Assembly (NCBI GenBank): GCA_037447655.1
Contig: JBBHKE010000973.1
Span: 133,267-197,266 of the forward strand
From: Zygnema cylindricum
Lineage: Eukaryota; Streptophyta; Zygnematophyceae; Zygnematales; Zygnemataceae
DNA length: 64,000 nt
Direction: 5' to 3'
Shown: one piece after another, positions 39,890-50,771 of the stretch
How the letters are laid out: each line of letters begins with the position of its first letter
Numbering within the stretch: position 1 is the stretch's first letter
The notes under the pieces: generated by a model
The model's input: only the letters and a program-made list of their open reading frames with translations
Databases searched by the model: none
Told to the model about the DNA's origin: nothing
Made by a program: the position numbers and the translations under genes

Positions 39890-39976
39890 CAATCCCGTAA
39901 CTCCTTCAGATTACGGATGGTCGATTAGATTTTTGTCCATTTTCTGGGCCAAAGGCTGGTGCGTGGCTACAAGCGA
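39890..39976 (+). pseudogene. Left part of a retroelement-linked coding relic, cut by copia
   Basis: One frame reads FCPFSGPKAGAWLQA up to the copia insertion point at 39977. The same frame resumes on the far side at 45842 with PTFSTICLSCDQFIYTLLL. The GP.AGAWL signature followed by an RLGLP segment recurs in decayed open frames downstream of non-LTR reverse transcriptases in many eukaryotes, as I recall. The split matches the 5-bp duplication exactly. What the module does is not known to me. Confidence 0.55.
39972..39976 (+). repeat. Target-site duplication, left copy (AGCGA)
   Basis: AGCGA immediately precedes the 5' LTR and recurs at 45842-45846 immediately after the 3' LTR. Five bases is the usual copia duplication length. 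Confidence 0.9.
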
Positions 39977-40153
39977 TGTAGAAATTAGGAATTTATGAGG
40001 TATTTTCTAGGTCTTTAAATTGAAAAGAAAAGATGTTAGATTATTAGTTCGCCTAACTCCTAATCTCTCTCTTAAGTTCCCACACTTGTTGTAGTCACTG
40101 AAGACTTAAGAGAGAGAGAAGAAGCCATGGCTGAGGGAGGGGAAGCCACGAAG

Positions 40154-40719
40154 ATAGGGGAGAATAAGAGTGACAAAGTCACTCTTACACAAAAAGGTGA
40201 GTGCGGTAGGACGCAAACCATTGATCGGTAGAGCTGGGCATACCGTCCGCTCTAACCAGTAAATTAGAAGATCGTTGAAGTATATAGGGTTCGATAACTA
40301 CCAAAGTTGTTAGTGCCATAAATCATTTAAGTGGTTATCGGGACGTAGCATAACATATAACCATTTGTACGATACCCAGTACGAAACAAATGTACCGGAC
40401 ATTTGTTTGAACGAACGACATTAAAAGCCGGTCCACATAGGGGAGAATAAGAGTGACAAAGTCACTCTTACACAAAAAGGTGAGTGCGGTAGGACTCAAA
40501 CCATTGATCGGTAGAGCTAGACGTAGCCGTCCGCTCTAACCAGTAAGTCGTAGAAGATCGTTGAAGTATATAGGGTTCGATAACTACTTAAAGTTGTTAG
40601 TGTACCATAAATCATTTAAGTGGTTATCGGGACGTAGCATAACATATAACCATTTGTACGATACCCAGTACGAAACAAATGTACCGGACATTTGTTTGAA
40701 CGAACGACATTAAAAGCCG
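40154..40719. repeat. Tandem duplication inside the 5' LTR
   Basis: Both units start ATAGGGGAGAATAAGAGTG and run through GGACATTTGTTTGAACGAAC to AAAAGCCGGTC. The period is 283 bp and a few small differences have accumulated. The 3' LTR has a single unit. Confidence 0.88.
40450..40565 (-). repeat. tRNA-derived segment within the LTR
   Basis: The minus strand reads an A-box-like GGTTAGAGCGGACGG and a B-box-like GGTTTGAGTCCTACC at tRNA spacing, ending CACTCACC before a T-run. The acceptor stem is lost. Another copy sits in the first unit of this LTR (near 40185-40270) and one in the 3' LTR (near 45040-45125). Confidence 0.6.
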
Positions 40720-41603
40720 GTCTACATCGGACGGCTCGCATGAGAGCCGACATCACTGAATGGCCATTTTGGCGGTTTTCGCACATAACGTCACTGGATG
40801 ACACGTTGCGGACTCCCATTACATTGCCGAATTGATGGAGTGCACCAAAACAAGTTAAGGGGCAACAAACGTCTCTTGCTAAGCCACGTCGTACACTTAC
40901 CGTACAGAAAGTACCACGTCTTGTGTACCTTACTGTATTACACAATTTTCTGATTGGATAGGTACTTTAGTAGTAGGGGGTTTAGAGAGTGGTTTTAGGA
41001 CTTAGGAAAATATGAGGCACCGCCTCTCTCCCAGCGAGCTTTTATACAAAAGGCAAACTTTGGCCTTATCTAATTAGCTGCTCAGTTGAGCGAATTTGGA
41101 GATTTCTTTTGCGTTTGACTCAGGGGAGTCGGACCCTCGCACCTTCACAGGGGTGAGGAAATCAAGATATGTTAAGGTTCAGACTGCCTTTTATTCTTGT
41201 GCAAAATGAGAGAGCATAATTTGTCCTAGAGGGCTTCAGGTAGATTGTTGATTCTGTGTGTCAATGGCGGCCACAGAATTACAAGTTATGGGCCGACCCT
41301 TTAGGGTACCGTATTCAACGGAACAAGGTTTATTTATTGGGAAACCATGATCAAGGGTGCGGTTCATGAGAAACACCTATGGGGGATAGTTAGTGGAAGG
41401 GTGAGGAGGCCATTTGTAATCTATGGAGGTCCATTTGGATTCGGTGGATTCACATTCTTTGGGGGACCTGAACAAACGGAGGAGACAGAGGAGAATGAAT
41501 AAGAAGGCACTGTCGTTGACAAAGGAAAGGAGAAGGGGAAGGAGACTCTTACTTTGACCACTCTAGAGATGCAGGAAAGGAGAAGGGGAAGGAGACTCTT
41601 ACT

Positions 41604-42383
41604 TTGACCACTCTAGTCATTGCATCTGGGTCAGCTACAGCGACAGTCAAAATTGAGGCAAATGACGCAAATATCTGGGACAACAACAATAATGTAGCGA
41701 AACATCTCATCCTTAAGCAACTCACTCAAGGAGTAACTACCCCTCATCTAATGGTAGTCAAAGCAGCAGACACGTGGGATGCTCTTATTGACGTATGGGA
41801 TGCTTTTGTTGACGTATACAAGAGCAATGCAATCCAAAAGCAACAACTAGCTGATCAAAGGATCAATTCATACTTTCACAAAGGGGGAAAAATGTTGGAT
41901 TTATGCAATAACTTAGCCGGACTCTTCATGGAACTTGAAAGCAATGGACGATAGCTGACAGAAAGATAAAAGGTGAACACTCTAATCATGAAACTGTCGG
42001 ATGAGTACAAAAACATAGTAAATCGGGTACAAGAGCTACCCGATCACAGGTGGATTTGGAACTCGGTGGTAGGAATGATTATTGTTGGTAAAAACACCGT
42101 GGAGATTCGTAGGGGAGGGAAGAGTGCACAAACACTGGTTGTTGGAACAAATTGGGGGTGTCGAGACTTGAAGAAACCTTACAAGAACTTTGGAGGAGGA
42201 AATAGAGGAAACCGAGAAGGACCGGATAGGGGTCCTCCTAAAGGATTGTGTCATTTCTGCAAGAAGCCTAGACACTACATGGCTGATTGCAACCGGCTGG
42301 CGGATTTTCGAAACAAGGAAGGATCCGAAAAACCAAATTCAAGTGGAAAGAAGAAGGTACTTGTGGCGACAGAAGTGGAATAG
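41604..42383 (+). pseudogene. gag: copia gag remnant
   Basis: This is a nucleocapsid precursor relic. One frame covers a helical Gag segment (ADTWDALIDVWDAF, LADQRINSYFHKGG), is broken by two stops near 41952-41970, then continues (NTLIMKLSDEYKNIV) to a CCHC zinc knuckle, CHFCKKPRHYMADC, spaced C-X2-C-X4-H-X4-C. The zinc knuckle is the RNA-binding hallmark. The sequence ends in a Lys/Glu-rich stretch. The product would be truncated, so packaging function is doubtful. Confidence 0.85.
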
Positions 42384-42496
42384 GACGACATGGAGGACCT
42401 GAATGAGGAGATCGATGATCTTTTTGTGAACGAACAGTTGGAGAAGAAAGATACCAAGGAAAGAATTCAAGAAGGCAAAAGAGTGCCTTCGGAGGT

Positions 42497-43153
42497 ATGA
42501 GAGAACCCGAGGAAATGTGTAGAGAGAAGAGTTTGTTTATGAGTCTTAGGAAGATTCCTTCAGTTGAGATAGAATATGGAGACGGTAGGGTTGTAACTAC
42601 TATCTTAGTAGGGTCGGTTGATCTAAAAGTCCAGGTAGAAGGAAAAGTGTACATGGTAACCCTCACAGATGTACTCTATATACCTCAGCTCAACAAAAAT
42701 ATGTCTATCTATATATTGATATCTATCTATCTATATATCTATTGGGGTATGATGATTACACAAAAGGATATAGTGTATAATCTTGAGAGAAAAAATGTAG
42801 TCTTAACAAAAAATCCAGTGGTAATGGATAAAGGGAAATCAATAGATCCCTTTAAATATACAAAAACTGTGAGAATCAGATTTGAAAATGAGCAAGTTGA
42901 TTTTATAGGAAGTAATTCCGTTGAAAAGGTTCAAGTAGAGGAGCCAGTTTTTAATGAAATTTATAGTGAAGATAGACAGTTTACAAATGATGTGATTCAG
43001 CCCAAAACAGATATAACGGAAGAAGAGGAAGAGGAAAGACTTCAGAATTCAACTGAAAGGGGAGATGAATTAAAGGAAAGAAAAAACTCGAGATTGCCAT
43101 CAATACCAGTTTCAAAGTTCAAGGGAGGACGAAGGAGAAGAGCGACAGCTTAA
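42497..43153 (+). pseudogene. pol: copia protease remnant and integrase-RT linker
   Basis: The first part carries the C-terminal half of a copia protease (VEIEYGDGR, LTDVLYIPQLNKNMS). The catalytic Asp-Ser-Gly segment expected upstream is not present. A low-complexity TATCTA insertion lies near 42700-42745. The sequence then jumps to the charged linker normally found between integrase and RT (VEEPVFNEIYSEDRQF). The zinc-binding and D,D-35-E integrase core is absent, which points to an internal deletion. Confidence 0.8.
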
Positions 43154-43196
43154 TATAAAGGTTACTAAGCTTTCACACCCGAGTGAGCCATAGACA

Positions 43197-44216
43197 TTTC
43201 AGGAGGCAGTAAGCAGTTAGGAGAGCAAACGATGGATCACTGCTATTAACGAGGGGATGGCTTCCATAATGGAGGAAAACACATGGGATCTGGTGGATTG
43301 CCCACCAGACAAAAAACCGATCGGATGTAAGTGGGTTTTCAAACTTAAACTGAATCTTGACAATACTATTAAGAGATATAAGACTCGGCTAGTGGCTAAA
43401 GGGTATACACAGAAAGATGGTATTGACTATGAGGAGACCTTTGCTTCGGTAGTCAGATTCCCATCAGTCAGAATTCTCTTAAGTTTGGCGGCAGCGAAAG
43501 ACGTAGAGGTTCACCAGATGGACATCAAAACTGCTTTCTTTAATGGAGAACTTGAAGAGGAGATCTTCATGAAGTAGCCGGAGGGATTCGTTGAAGAGGG
43601 TGAGGAAAACAAGGTATGCAGGTTAATAAAATCCATGTATGGGTTAAAGCAGGCTCCATGGCAATAGAACAAGAAATTGGACGAATTTTTGACCAGACTT
43701 GGATATATAAAGATTAGCTCAGATCACGCAATCTACTTGTTTGAAGATGAGGAAGGTGTTGTTTTTATTGCAACGTATGTTGATGATTTACTGGTTTTAA
43801 GTCGATCACTAGAAAAGATAAGTAAGCTGAAGAAAGACTTAAAAGTTCGATTTGATATGAAGGACTTACGAGAGGCTAAATATGTTTTAGGAATTCAAAT
43901 GGAAAGAGATAGAGGGAAAAGAATCATCAGATTAACACAGAAAGAGGCAATAGGAAATATGTTAGAAAAAATCCAATTGGAGAAAGCCAACAGCTACTCT
44001 ACTCCAATGGAATTGAAGAAAGTGAGTGAGGGGAGCTTAGAGAAAGGTGCTGTGACCTTAGATGATCAGATGAGTGAAGAAATGGAAGCATTTATGAGAG
44101 GGATTCCATATAGACAGGTTGTAGGGAGTCTAATCTACTTTATAAACTGCACTAGGTCAGATATTGCAGTAGCAGTTGGTTGTAAGGAGTCTAATCTACT
44201 TTATAAACTGCACTAG
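43197..44216 (+). pseudogene. pol: copia reverse transcriptase remnant
   Basis: The RT signature blocks are in order: ENTWDLVDCP, PIGCKWVFKLK, KTRLVAKGYTQ, VHQMDIKTAFFNGELEEEI, then SMYGLKQAP and TYVDDLLV, the catalytic YVDD box. The frame is broken by a TAG after FMK (43577) and another near 43667, and a 61-bp tandem duplication (44118-44178 repeated at 44179-44239) shifts the frame. The catalytic box is intact but the enzyme cannot be made in full. Confidence 0.92.
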
Positions 44217-44220
44217 GTCA

Positions 44221-44812
44221 GATATTGCAGTAGCAGTTGGAATTCTGAGTAGGAGTCAGAATGATCCTAGAAAGCGAGATTGCGAGGCAGCCAAGAGAGT
44301 CATGAGATATCTGGTGGGAACTCGGGATTTATGTATGTGTTTGGGTGGGGACAACATTGATATCACTACATGGAGTGATGCCACTTATGGGGATGCTCCG
44401 ATGAGAAAATGTACTTCTGGTGCTTGCAGTTGGAGCAGTAAGCAACAAAAGGTGATTGCTCAGTCCACTATGGAGGTTGAGTATGTAGCCTCTTGTTCAG
44501 CAGTGAAAGAATTGATGTGGATCAAGTCATTATTGCAAGAGCTTGGTTTTATGAAGGTTGGGACACAAAAAATTTATTGTGACAATCAGGCTGCAATAGC
44601 TATTGCAGAAAAACCGAAAACATCACTTTAAGGCAAAACTTATGGATATTAGATTATGTTTTGTAAGGGAAAAGGTGGAGAACAAAGTGATTAGTTTGGA
44701 ATATAAGTCAAACGGAGAGATGGTAGCTGACATGATGACGAAGCCTGTTCCCTCTCCCAGATTAAACTTCTGTAGAGATAGATGTGGACCGAAAATAAAA
44801 ATTGACTAGAAA
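44221..44812 (+). pseudogene. pol: copia RNase H remnant
   Basis: The frame resumes after the duplication with the RNase H region: ATTWSDATYGDAP-like start (near TTWSDATYG), SGACSWSSKQQKVIAQST, EVEYVASCSAVKELMW and YCDNQAAIAIAEKP. A frameshift near 44620 moves the tail (DIRLCFVREKV, ADMMTKPV) into another frame. The conserved acidic residues of the WSDA, VEY and CDN motifs are present. Confidence 0.88.
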
Positions 44813-44822
44813 TTAAGGGGAG

Positions 44823-45841
44823 TGTAGAAATTAGGAATTTTATGAGGTATTTTCTAGGTCTTTGAATAGAAAATAAAATAGGTTAGATAAATAGTTCGCC
44901 TAACTCCTAATCTCTCTCTTAAGTTCCCACACTTGTTGTAGTCACTGAAGACTTAGGAGAGAGAGAGAAGAAGCCATGGGTGAGGGAGGGAAAGGTAGGA
45001 AGATAGGGGAGAATAAGGGTGACAAAGTCACTCTTACACAAAAAGGTGAGTCCGGTAGGACTCAAACCCTTGACCGGCAGAGCTAGACGTAGCCGTCCGC
45101 TCTAACTGGTAAGTCGTAGAAGATCATTGAAGTAAATAGGGTTCGATAACTACTTAAAGTTGTTAGTGTACCATAAATCATTTAACTGGTTGTAGTGACG
45201 TAGCATAACATAGAACTAGTTGTACGATACCCCACACGAAACAAATTTACCGGACATTTGTTTGAACGGACGACATTAGAAGTCAGTCTACATCGGACGG
45301 CTCTCATGAGAGCCGACATCACGAAATGGCCATTTTGGTGGTTTTTGGACATATTGTCACCGGATGAAACAAGGCGGACTCCCATTGCATTGCTGAATTC
45401 ACTGAGTGCACCTGAACAAGTTACGGGGCGACAAACGTCTCCTGCTAAGCCACGTCGTACACTTACCGTACAGAAAGTACCATAGCTTGTGTACCTTACT
45501 GTACTACACAATCTTCTGATTTGATAGGTACTTCAGTAGTAGGGGGTTTAGAGAGGGGTTTTAGGACTTAGGAAAATATGAGGCAGCCGCCTCTCTCCCA
45601 GCGAGCTTGTATACAAAAAGCAAACTTTGGCCTCATCTAATTAGCTGCTCAATTGAGAAAATTTGGAGATTTCTTTTGTGTCCAACTCAAGGGAGTTGGA
45701 CCTTGAATGGGGTGAGGAAAGTCAGATCTGTTAAGATTCAGACTGCTTTTTATTCTTGTGCAAAGTGAGAAAATATATTTATCCTAAAGGGCTTCCTGTA
45801 GATAGTTGATTTTGTGTGTCAATAATGACCACATAATTACA
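44823..45841 (+). repeat. 3' LTR (1,019 bp)
   Basis: It starts TGTAGAAATTAGG directly after the polypurine tract and ends ACATAATTACA. It lacks the 283-bp internal duplication seen in the 5' LTR and differs from it at many single positions. Confidence 0.93.
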
Positions 45842-46610
45842 AGCGACGCCAACTTTTTCGACAATTTGTCTATCGTGTGACCAATTTATTTATACTCTAC
45901 TCTTGCGGTTAGGTTTGCCTCACCCTGTGCTTTGAGGGGGGGCTCCGTGCGTTTGCAACCAACCCATTGATGCTGAGGGAATCCATTTGCTTCGTGTGCT
46001 CACATAGGGGGGAACGAACTGTCGCGCATGATTTGGTGGGAGATGTCGTTGCTGCCACTGGCGCCGAGGTGGGCTACACCGTCAAACGTGAGGCTTCTAA
46101 TTTACTTCCACCTCGACCCCAAGCTAAAGGTTTCTCGGAGCCCTCAGGTTGACTTGGTTTTTCTTCATGGTGGTGGGAGGACTCTTGGCGATCTGGTGCT
46201 CATGGATCTGACTTGGACACACATTTCATCTCGCGCGGCTTTGCATTCACGTGTGGTGGCTTGGGACGCAACGGCTTTAAAGGAAAGAGATTACGCTCAC
46301 CGAGATCTGTTGGACCAGTTTGTCCCATTTGCACTGGAGAGTTTTCGATCTTTCGACAAGTCTTTCGATGACTTCTTTCGCTAGTTTGTGCAAAAAACGA
46401 TTGAATCCCGGGGTCCAAGGAGTCCTCCACCCAGTCATTTGGTTGCCTTCTACTGTCAACGTGTCTCAATTGCACTTCAACGGGCGCAAGCTGCGGTTCT
46501 CCTTCGACGTAGCACACTACCCGAAGAGCTGCGGGGTCTTCCAGTCCTTCCGCTAAGGGACCTAGTTCACATCCATGATCTCCGTGGTTGTGGACCTTAA
46601 CTTGTCTATG
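45842..46610 (+). pseudogene. Right part of the retroelement-linked coding relic
   Basis: After the AGCGA duplication the frame of the left part continues (PTFSTICLSCDQ, LLLRLGLP), then meets stops and frameshifts. Further pieces are recognisable in other frames: RTVAHDLVGDVVAATGAEVG, LVFLHGGGRTLGDLVLMDLT, FVPFALESFRSFD and FYCQRVSIALQRAQAAVLL. This order resembles decayed open frames associated with non-LTR retrotransposons in algae and animals, as I recall them. Homology search would settle it. Confidence 0.55.
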
Positions 46611-47139
46611 GGTAGTCTAGTCTAGGTTTTTTTCATTTTGTACGCGGTCAAACTCTGGTATTGTTTTGTTTTGGTTCTATTCTCTTGTTAGTATTGTTCT
46701 GTTTCGTTTTAGTTTTTAGGCGTAGATTACTTTCTCGTGACTTTTGTAGTAACCAAATATTTTTTTCAGTTTTACCCCTTTTGTACACAAATGGTTTTGC
46801 CATCGCAATTTTTGCAATAAAGACTTTTCTTTTTGATTTGGTCCACATATGCCTTCTAGCGACTAACATGTGTTTGCCCCATGCACCCCCTAAAACTTCA
46901 TTATGGAATTTACGCGAACTGCTATGACTACTGCGAATCCATTTGAGCGCTTCTAATGAAGTGTAAAGGAAGCTTCAAAAGTCAAAAAGTTTTTACATAG
47001 AGAATTATTCGAAAACGTACGGCATTTGGTGAGCAACCTTCACTTCCTCGTTGATGTAGGTCTATCCTTAATTGGCGAAGAAAATATTGAGTCTAATAAC
47101 TTCACCCCTAATGGTTATTACTTACGATACCGGTAATCT

Positions 47140-47315
47140 TTAATAGTGCTAAAGATTTATTAATGTTAATGCGAAATTAGAATTCACTATACCAATTTAG
47201 TGTAAGGAGACGTGGCAGATTGTAGTCCACGTCCTTGAATAATGTTGTTAGCTTTATTTTGAGATTATTGGCTAAAAAAGTCGCGACCGAATCAGTTTTA
47301 TTAGCACTAATAACG
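47140..47315. mobile_element. Short inverted-repeat element (MITE-like), copy 2
   Basis: The ends TTAATAGTGCTAA and TTAGCACTAATAA are inverted repeats with one mismatch. The body matches 7520-7673. A further fragment (CACTAATAGTGATTAGCAG) lies at about 47912-47930. No coding capacity. Confidence 0.6.
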
Positions 47316-47327
47316 ACTAGCGATATA

Positions 47328-47736
47328 CTTGTAGCATTGTGTATCACGGAAAAACTTTATTGTAATAAAACCGATAAATATCGGTTATCGAACGGGGAGG
47401 GGTCCTTATATATCGTTATCGCCGATAAGTATAAAAAATACATTATACTATAGTATATTACTTTTACTATATTGTCATATATTTTACACAGTATATAGTA
47501 TTGTGTGCCACGTCATGGCGTCTGTAAAAAAAAATACAAGTGTACTGCCTGAACCGTACAATTATTGCTGGTGATTATCGGGGCCAAAATTTATTGATAT
47601 TTTATAGCAATATATTGGTTATTTATCGCAATAATTCAGTTATAATATACTGGACCACTACATCGATTATCGGTGGGTCAAAAAAAAAGGTGCATGTCAG
47701 TTATCGCCAAATTGCTACCGATACACAACACTAGTT
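47328..47736. mobile_element. TATCG-rich inverted-repeat element A
   Basis: It opens with GCATTGTGTATCACGG and closes with CCGATACACAACACTAG, nearly exact inverted repeats. The interior repeats CGATAA, TTATCG and related palindromic motifs many times. Termini of the form AGTGTTG are hAT-like, but I could not define a target duplication. Confidence 0.5.
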
Positions 47737-47939
47737 ACTAGTAATAAGTTTCTTTCGCCTCTTAAAACATATTTTTTTTGTGCACACTTGCCGGATCGTA
47801 AATCCGATGGGTTGCTATTAGAAGGCACGATTCCTAACTTCCTGTTGGTGCTCTCTAATCACAATCCAGTAAGTGTACATGAATAAAAGATGACATAAGT
47901 GGCAAAAAAAACTTCAACACTAATAGTGATTAGCAGTGC

Positions 47940-48312
47940 AGTGTTGTGTATCGCGAGCTACTTGCCGATATTCGTTATGTGTCTTTCTTCCTACCGATAA
48001 TTGATATATTGAGAAGGCCAATATCGCTATAAGTTATCGGTTGGATAATTATCGCAATACCTTCGGATCTTGGGTTGCCGAATAATTTTCAATAGCGCCC
48101 TTCCTTACCCCATCCCTCTCGGGCCTCGGGGGGGGAGGGGAGGGATCTTCCATACTATTTTTCGTAAACTATTTCTATACTAAAGCTCTAGTGACCCCCA
48201 CCTCCCACCAACTATATCACGATAATTGTTGTTTGTCTTGAAGCAATACATTGATCCCTCTAACTGTCGAATATTAAATTTATCGTGATACAAATTTTCT
48301 TGATACACAACA
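47940..48312. mobile_element. TATCG-rich inverted-repeat element B
   Basis: It opens with CAGTGTTGTGTATCGCG and closes with TTGATACACAACACTA. The interior has the same TATCGGTTGGATAATTATCG-type motifs as element A, interrupted by a C/G-rich stretch near 48110-48145. A third end (CCAATACACAACATCG) lies alone at about 50137-50152. Confidence 0.5.
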
Positions 48313-48854
48313 CTACTGATAACAATGCCATGTGTACGTCATCGGTCAAACAAAACTAATATGTCCGGTAACGGAGAAACAAAGTTATCGGTCGATCGAT
48401 ATGATAGTTTTTTTTACTATTACATTCTTAGTGTCAATAATTTACCTCTAATCGATATGGATATATCACTATAGAATTTATTGGTCGCAGTATATGACAT
48501 GGACTAAAACATACTGCAAAGATATTTTTTGTATCTTGCAGCACACTTTTGTACCTAATAGTTTTGAACCTTTCCTTGGAACCTAGAAGATTGAAAAGAG
48601 AAACAGTCAATGAAGAGAGTTATAAATTTTATCACTTCCTTCAAAAATGTGTCTCAACAAGTTAGAAAATGTAAGATTATGAATAAAAATCATTTCAAAT
48701 TTGCAAGTTGAGAGGGCAGAATTGGAAAAACACAAAAGCCAAAAAAAACACATTTTTTTTTAGAGAATAAACAATAAATGTAAGTATGTTGAATGCATAC
48801 TACATAATGCAATATTATTTTTCGATATTGCACAATATTGCACGTCACTTCAAT

Positions 48855-49190
48855 ATCCCATGTTGTATGTTGTGGTCCATCACTTCAATACCGCATGTTG
48901 TTTGTTAAATGTTGTATGTCGTAGGTTGTTATCATGTTGTACGTTTTATGTTGTATGTCGTATGCTCTATGTTGTATGTTTTATTGTAGCTTGCATTGTA
49001 CAACTCTTCACTTCAATCCATGATGTATGTTGTACATTGTTGTCAATCACTTCACTTCATAACCGCATGATGTACGTTGTATGTTGCATGTCGTATGTTG
49101 TTCACGTGTTGTAATTTGTATGCAATATGTTCTATGTTGTATGTCCCATGCTTCATGATATATATTGTATGTTGTAGGTTGTATCTTGTT
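48855..49190 (+). repeat. Degenerate TGTTGTATG array
   Basis: The motif ATGTTGTATGT recurs about twenty times with variants over 330 bases. The reverse complement (ACAACATACAACAT) appears in a short block at 51420-51470. Confidence 0.75.
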
Positions 49191-50771
49191 TTGTTGATCC
49201 TTTGTGTGTAAATGCATATTTGTAATATCATATATCGCGAAACTAGAAATGTAAAAATCGGCAATGTGTCCAATGGCCCATATATGTACAAATATATTTT
49301 GCTAAGTTTCAACAACTCATACATTGTTTATCGACCAAAGCCTTTCGATGTACAAAATCATTTTTACCCTATCAACATCATAAGAAAAACAATGCTATTA
49401 CAACATAAACTTACTAGCATTCTGGGTGGTTTAGTCCAATTCAATTTCGAGTCAAACAGACTTCACCTGGAATTGAGATTTGTTGAACTAAACCAAGACT
49501 TGTATTTTGTTGAACCAAACTAGTGAAGCCGTAAACCCACCAAAATCCTTTTGGAGACCTAAAAATGCTAAAATAAGCTCAGAAAGTCATGAAATGACAT
49601 TTCCTCCGCGTTCCACTTATATGTATTTTGTGCATTACTGGGTTGAGTTTTATGCACTTTATGTACCTTTGTATGATGTTCTGTTGTGCGACCAAACATT
49701 CGTGCATCAGTACAAATCGGGTTTGACGTGATCCAACCAAACCGGACTTTTCTAATTGTTCAAAACAATCATTCAATTTGAATAGGAAACCGAACTGGTA
49801 AGAAACCTATTTAGATTGGTTCGAACGGATGCAACCCAAACCAAGCCGAGTGTAGTCGAATTCTACACAGTACTGAAGTATGGTTGTTCAATCTGAATTC
49901 CATAGCTCCATAGCAGAGTGCACTCAAGTACTGTACTCCACTAGATTGTAGTGTGTACACTAGATTTGCTTGAGGAAATATAAAACCCTTAAAATACATC
50001 GATCAAAATTGTAACCCATACATTAAACCAATATATCAATAAATAAGCTTGTTATTTTTCCTCGTTGATCTATCGAACCAGTATATTGATTGTGGATAAG
50101 TAAAAAAAAAGTGAGTATTGATTATCGGTAAAAGGGTGCCAATACACAACATCGCTGAAACCATCAAAGTTTCAAAATATGCATGGCTCCACAGAAAGCT
50201 ATAACGATAGAGAAGACTCTTTAATAAACTAATTCTAGTTTATCCAAGCATACATTACATCACAATAGGTTTACAAATCAGCCATCTCTCGTTGCACACT
50301 AATTCCTCCACTATCTCCGATGCACTCATGGTCCAATTGCATATATTATTAATAAAAAACATTAGCATATCCATAGTTGACACATCACTTAACCAACCAC
50401 ATACCCTTGTAATTAACCATACACGACATTAATCGCCTTGTAGAAGTTGATTGTTGTTACTGGTTGAATTTATCTCCTATTTCCAAAGGTTGAAGCACAC
50501 ACATTTATCTCCTTAAATATTAGATTCATTTCACCTACTTTCCATTGTTTGAAGCACTCCCCTTTAAAAATATTTTTAAGAGTCTAGGCAAACACATGAT
50601 TTCTCTCAAAAGTGGCCACAAATCATCCTTTGTGGCCAATAGGCCGACAGGAGAACAGTGAAACTATGCAACGAGGACCGGGAGGTAGAGGAGGAGGTGA
50701 GGCAAAAAAGGAGGTGGTAAATTTTTTGGGGACGGGTGGACAAACGGGTGAGGGAGAGAAGGAGAGGGAGA
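49191..50771. other. Intergenic sequence 3' of the LRR gene
   Basis: No gene is supported. The sequence is AT-rich with one isolated end of the TATCG-rich family near 50137. The 3'UTR of the LRR gene lies at the right edge. Directly after the stop at 50772, 34 more proline-rich codons stay open in the same frame (to about 50667). Confidence 0.5.

Larger units (their letters stand above)
39977..41283 (+). repeat. 5' LTR with internal duplication (1,307 bp)
   Basis: It begins TGTAGAAATTAGG and ends ACAGAATTACA. It is about 288 bp longer than the 3' LTR because 40154-40436 is repeated at 40437-40719. Each unit carries the tRNA-like segment. Many scattered differences from the 3' LTR indicate an old insertion. 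Confidence 0.92.
39977..45841 (+). mobile_element. Ty1/copia LTR retrotransposon, degenerate
   Basis: The element has two LTRs starting TGTAGAAATTAGG and ending ATTACA, a polypurine tract (AAATTAAGGGGAG) just before the 3' LTR, and a 5-bp target duplication. Between the LTRs come gag, a partial protease, then reverse transcriptase and RNase H, the copia order. Integrase is missing: sequence passes from the protease remnant straight to the acidic linker that normally separates integrase from RT. Stop codons, a frameshifting 61-bp duplication and LTR divergence show it is old and cannot move by itself. A possible primer-binding site TGGGCCGACCC lies a few bases inside the 5' LTR, but I could not match it to a tRNA. 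Confidence 0.95.
46611..48849. other. Intergenic repeat-rich sequence
   Basis: No gene is supported. The stretch contains the inverted-repeat element at 47140-47315 and two TATCG-rich elements at about 47328-47736 and 47940-48312. The rest is AT-rich and unassigned. Confidence 0.5.

Noticed and set aside
40450-40565. Functional tRNA gene within the LTR
   Set aside because: The A and B boxes are recognisable, but the acceptor stem is absent and the T stem is broken. The same segment is repeated in each LTR, so it is part of the element.
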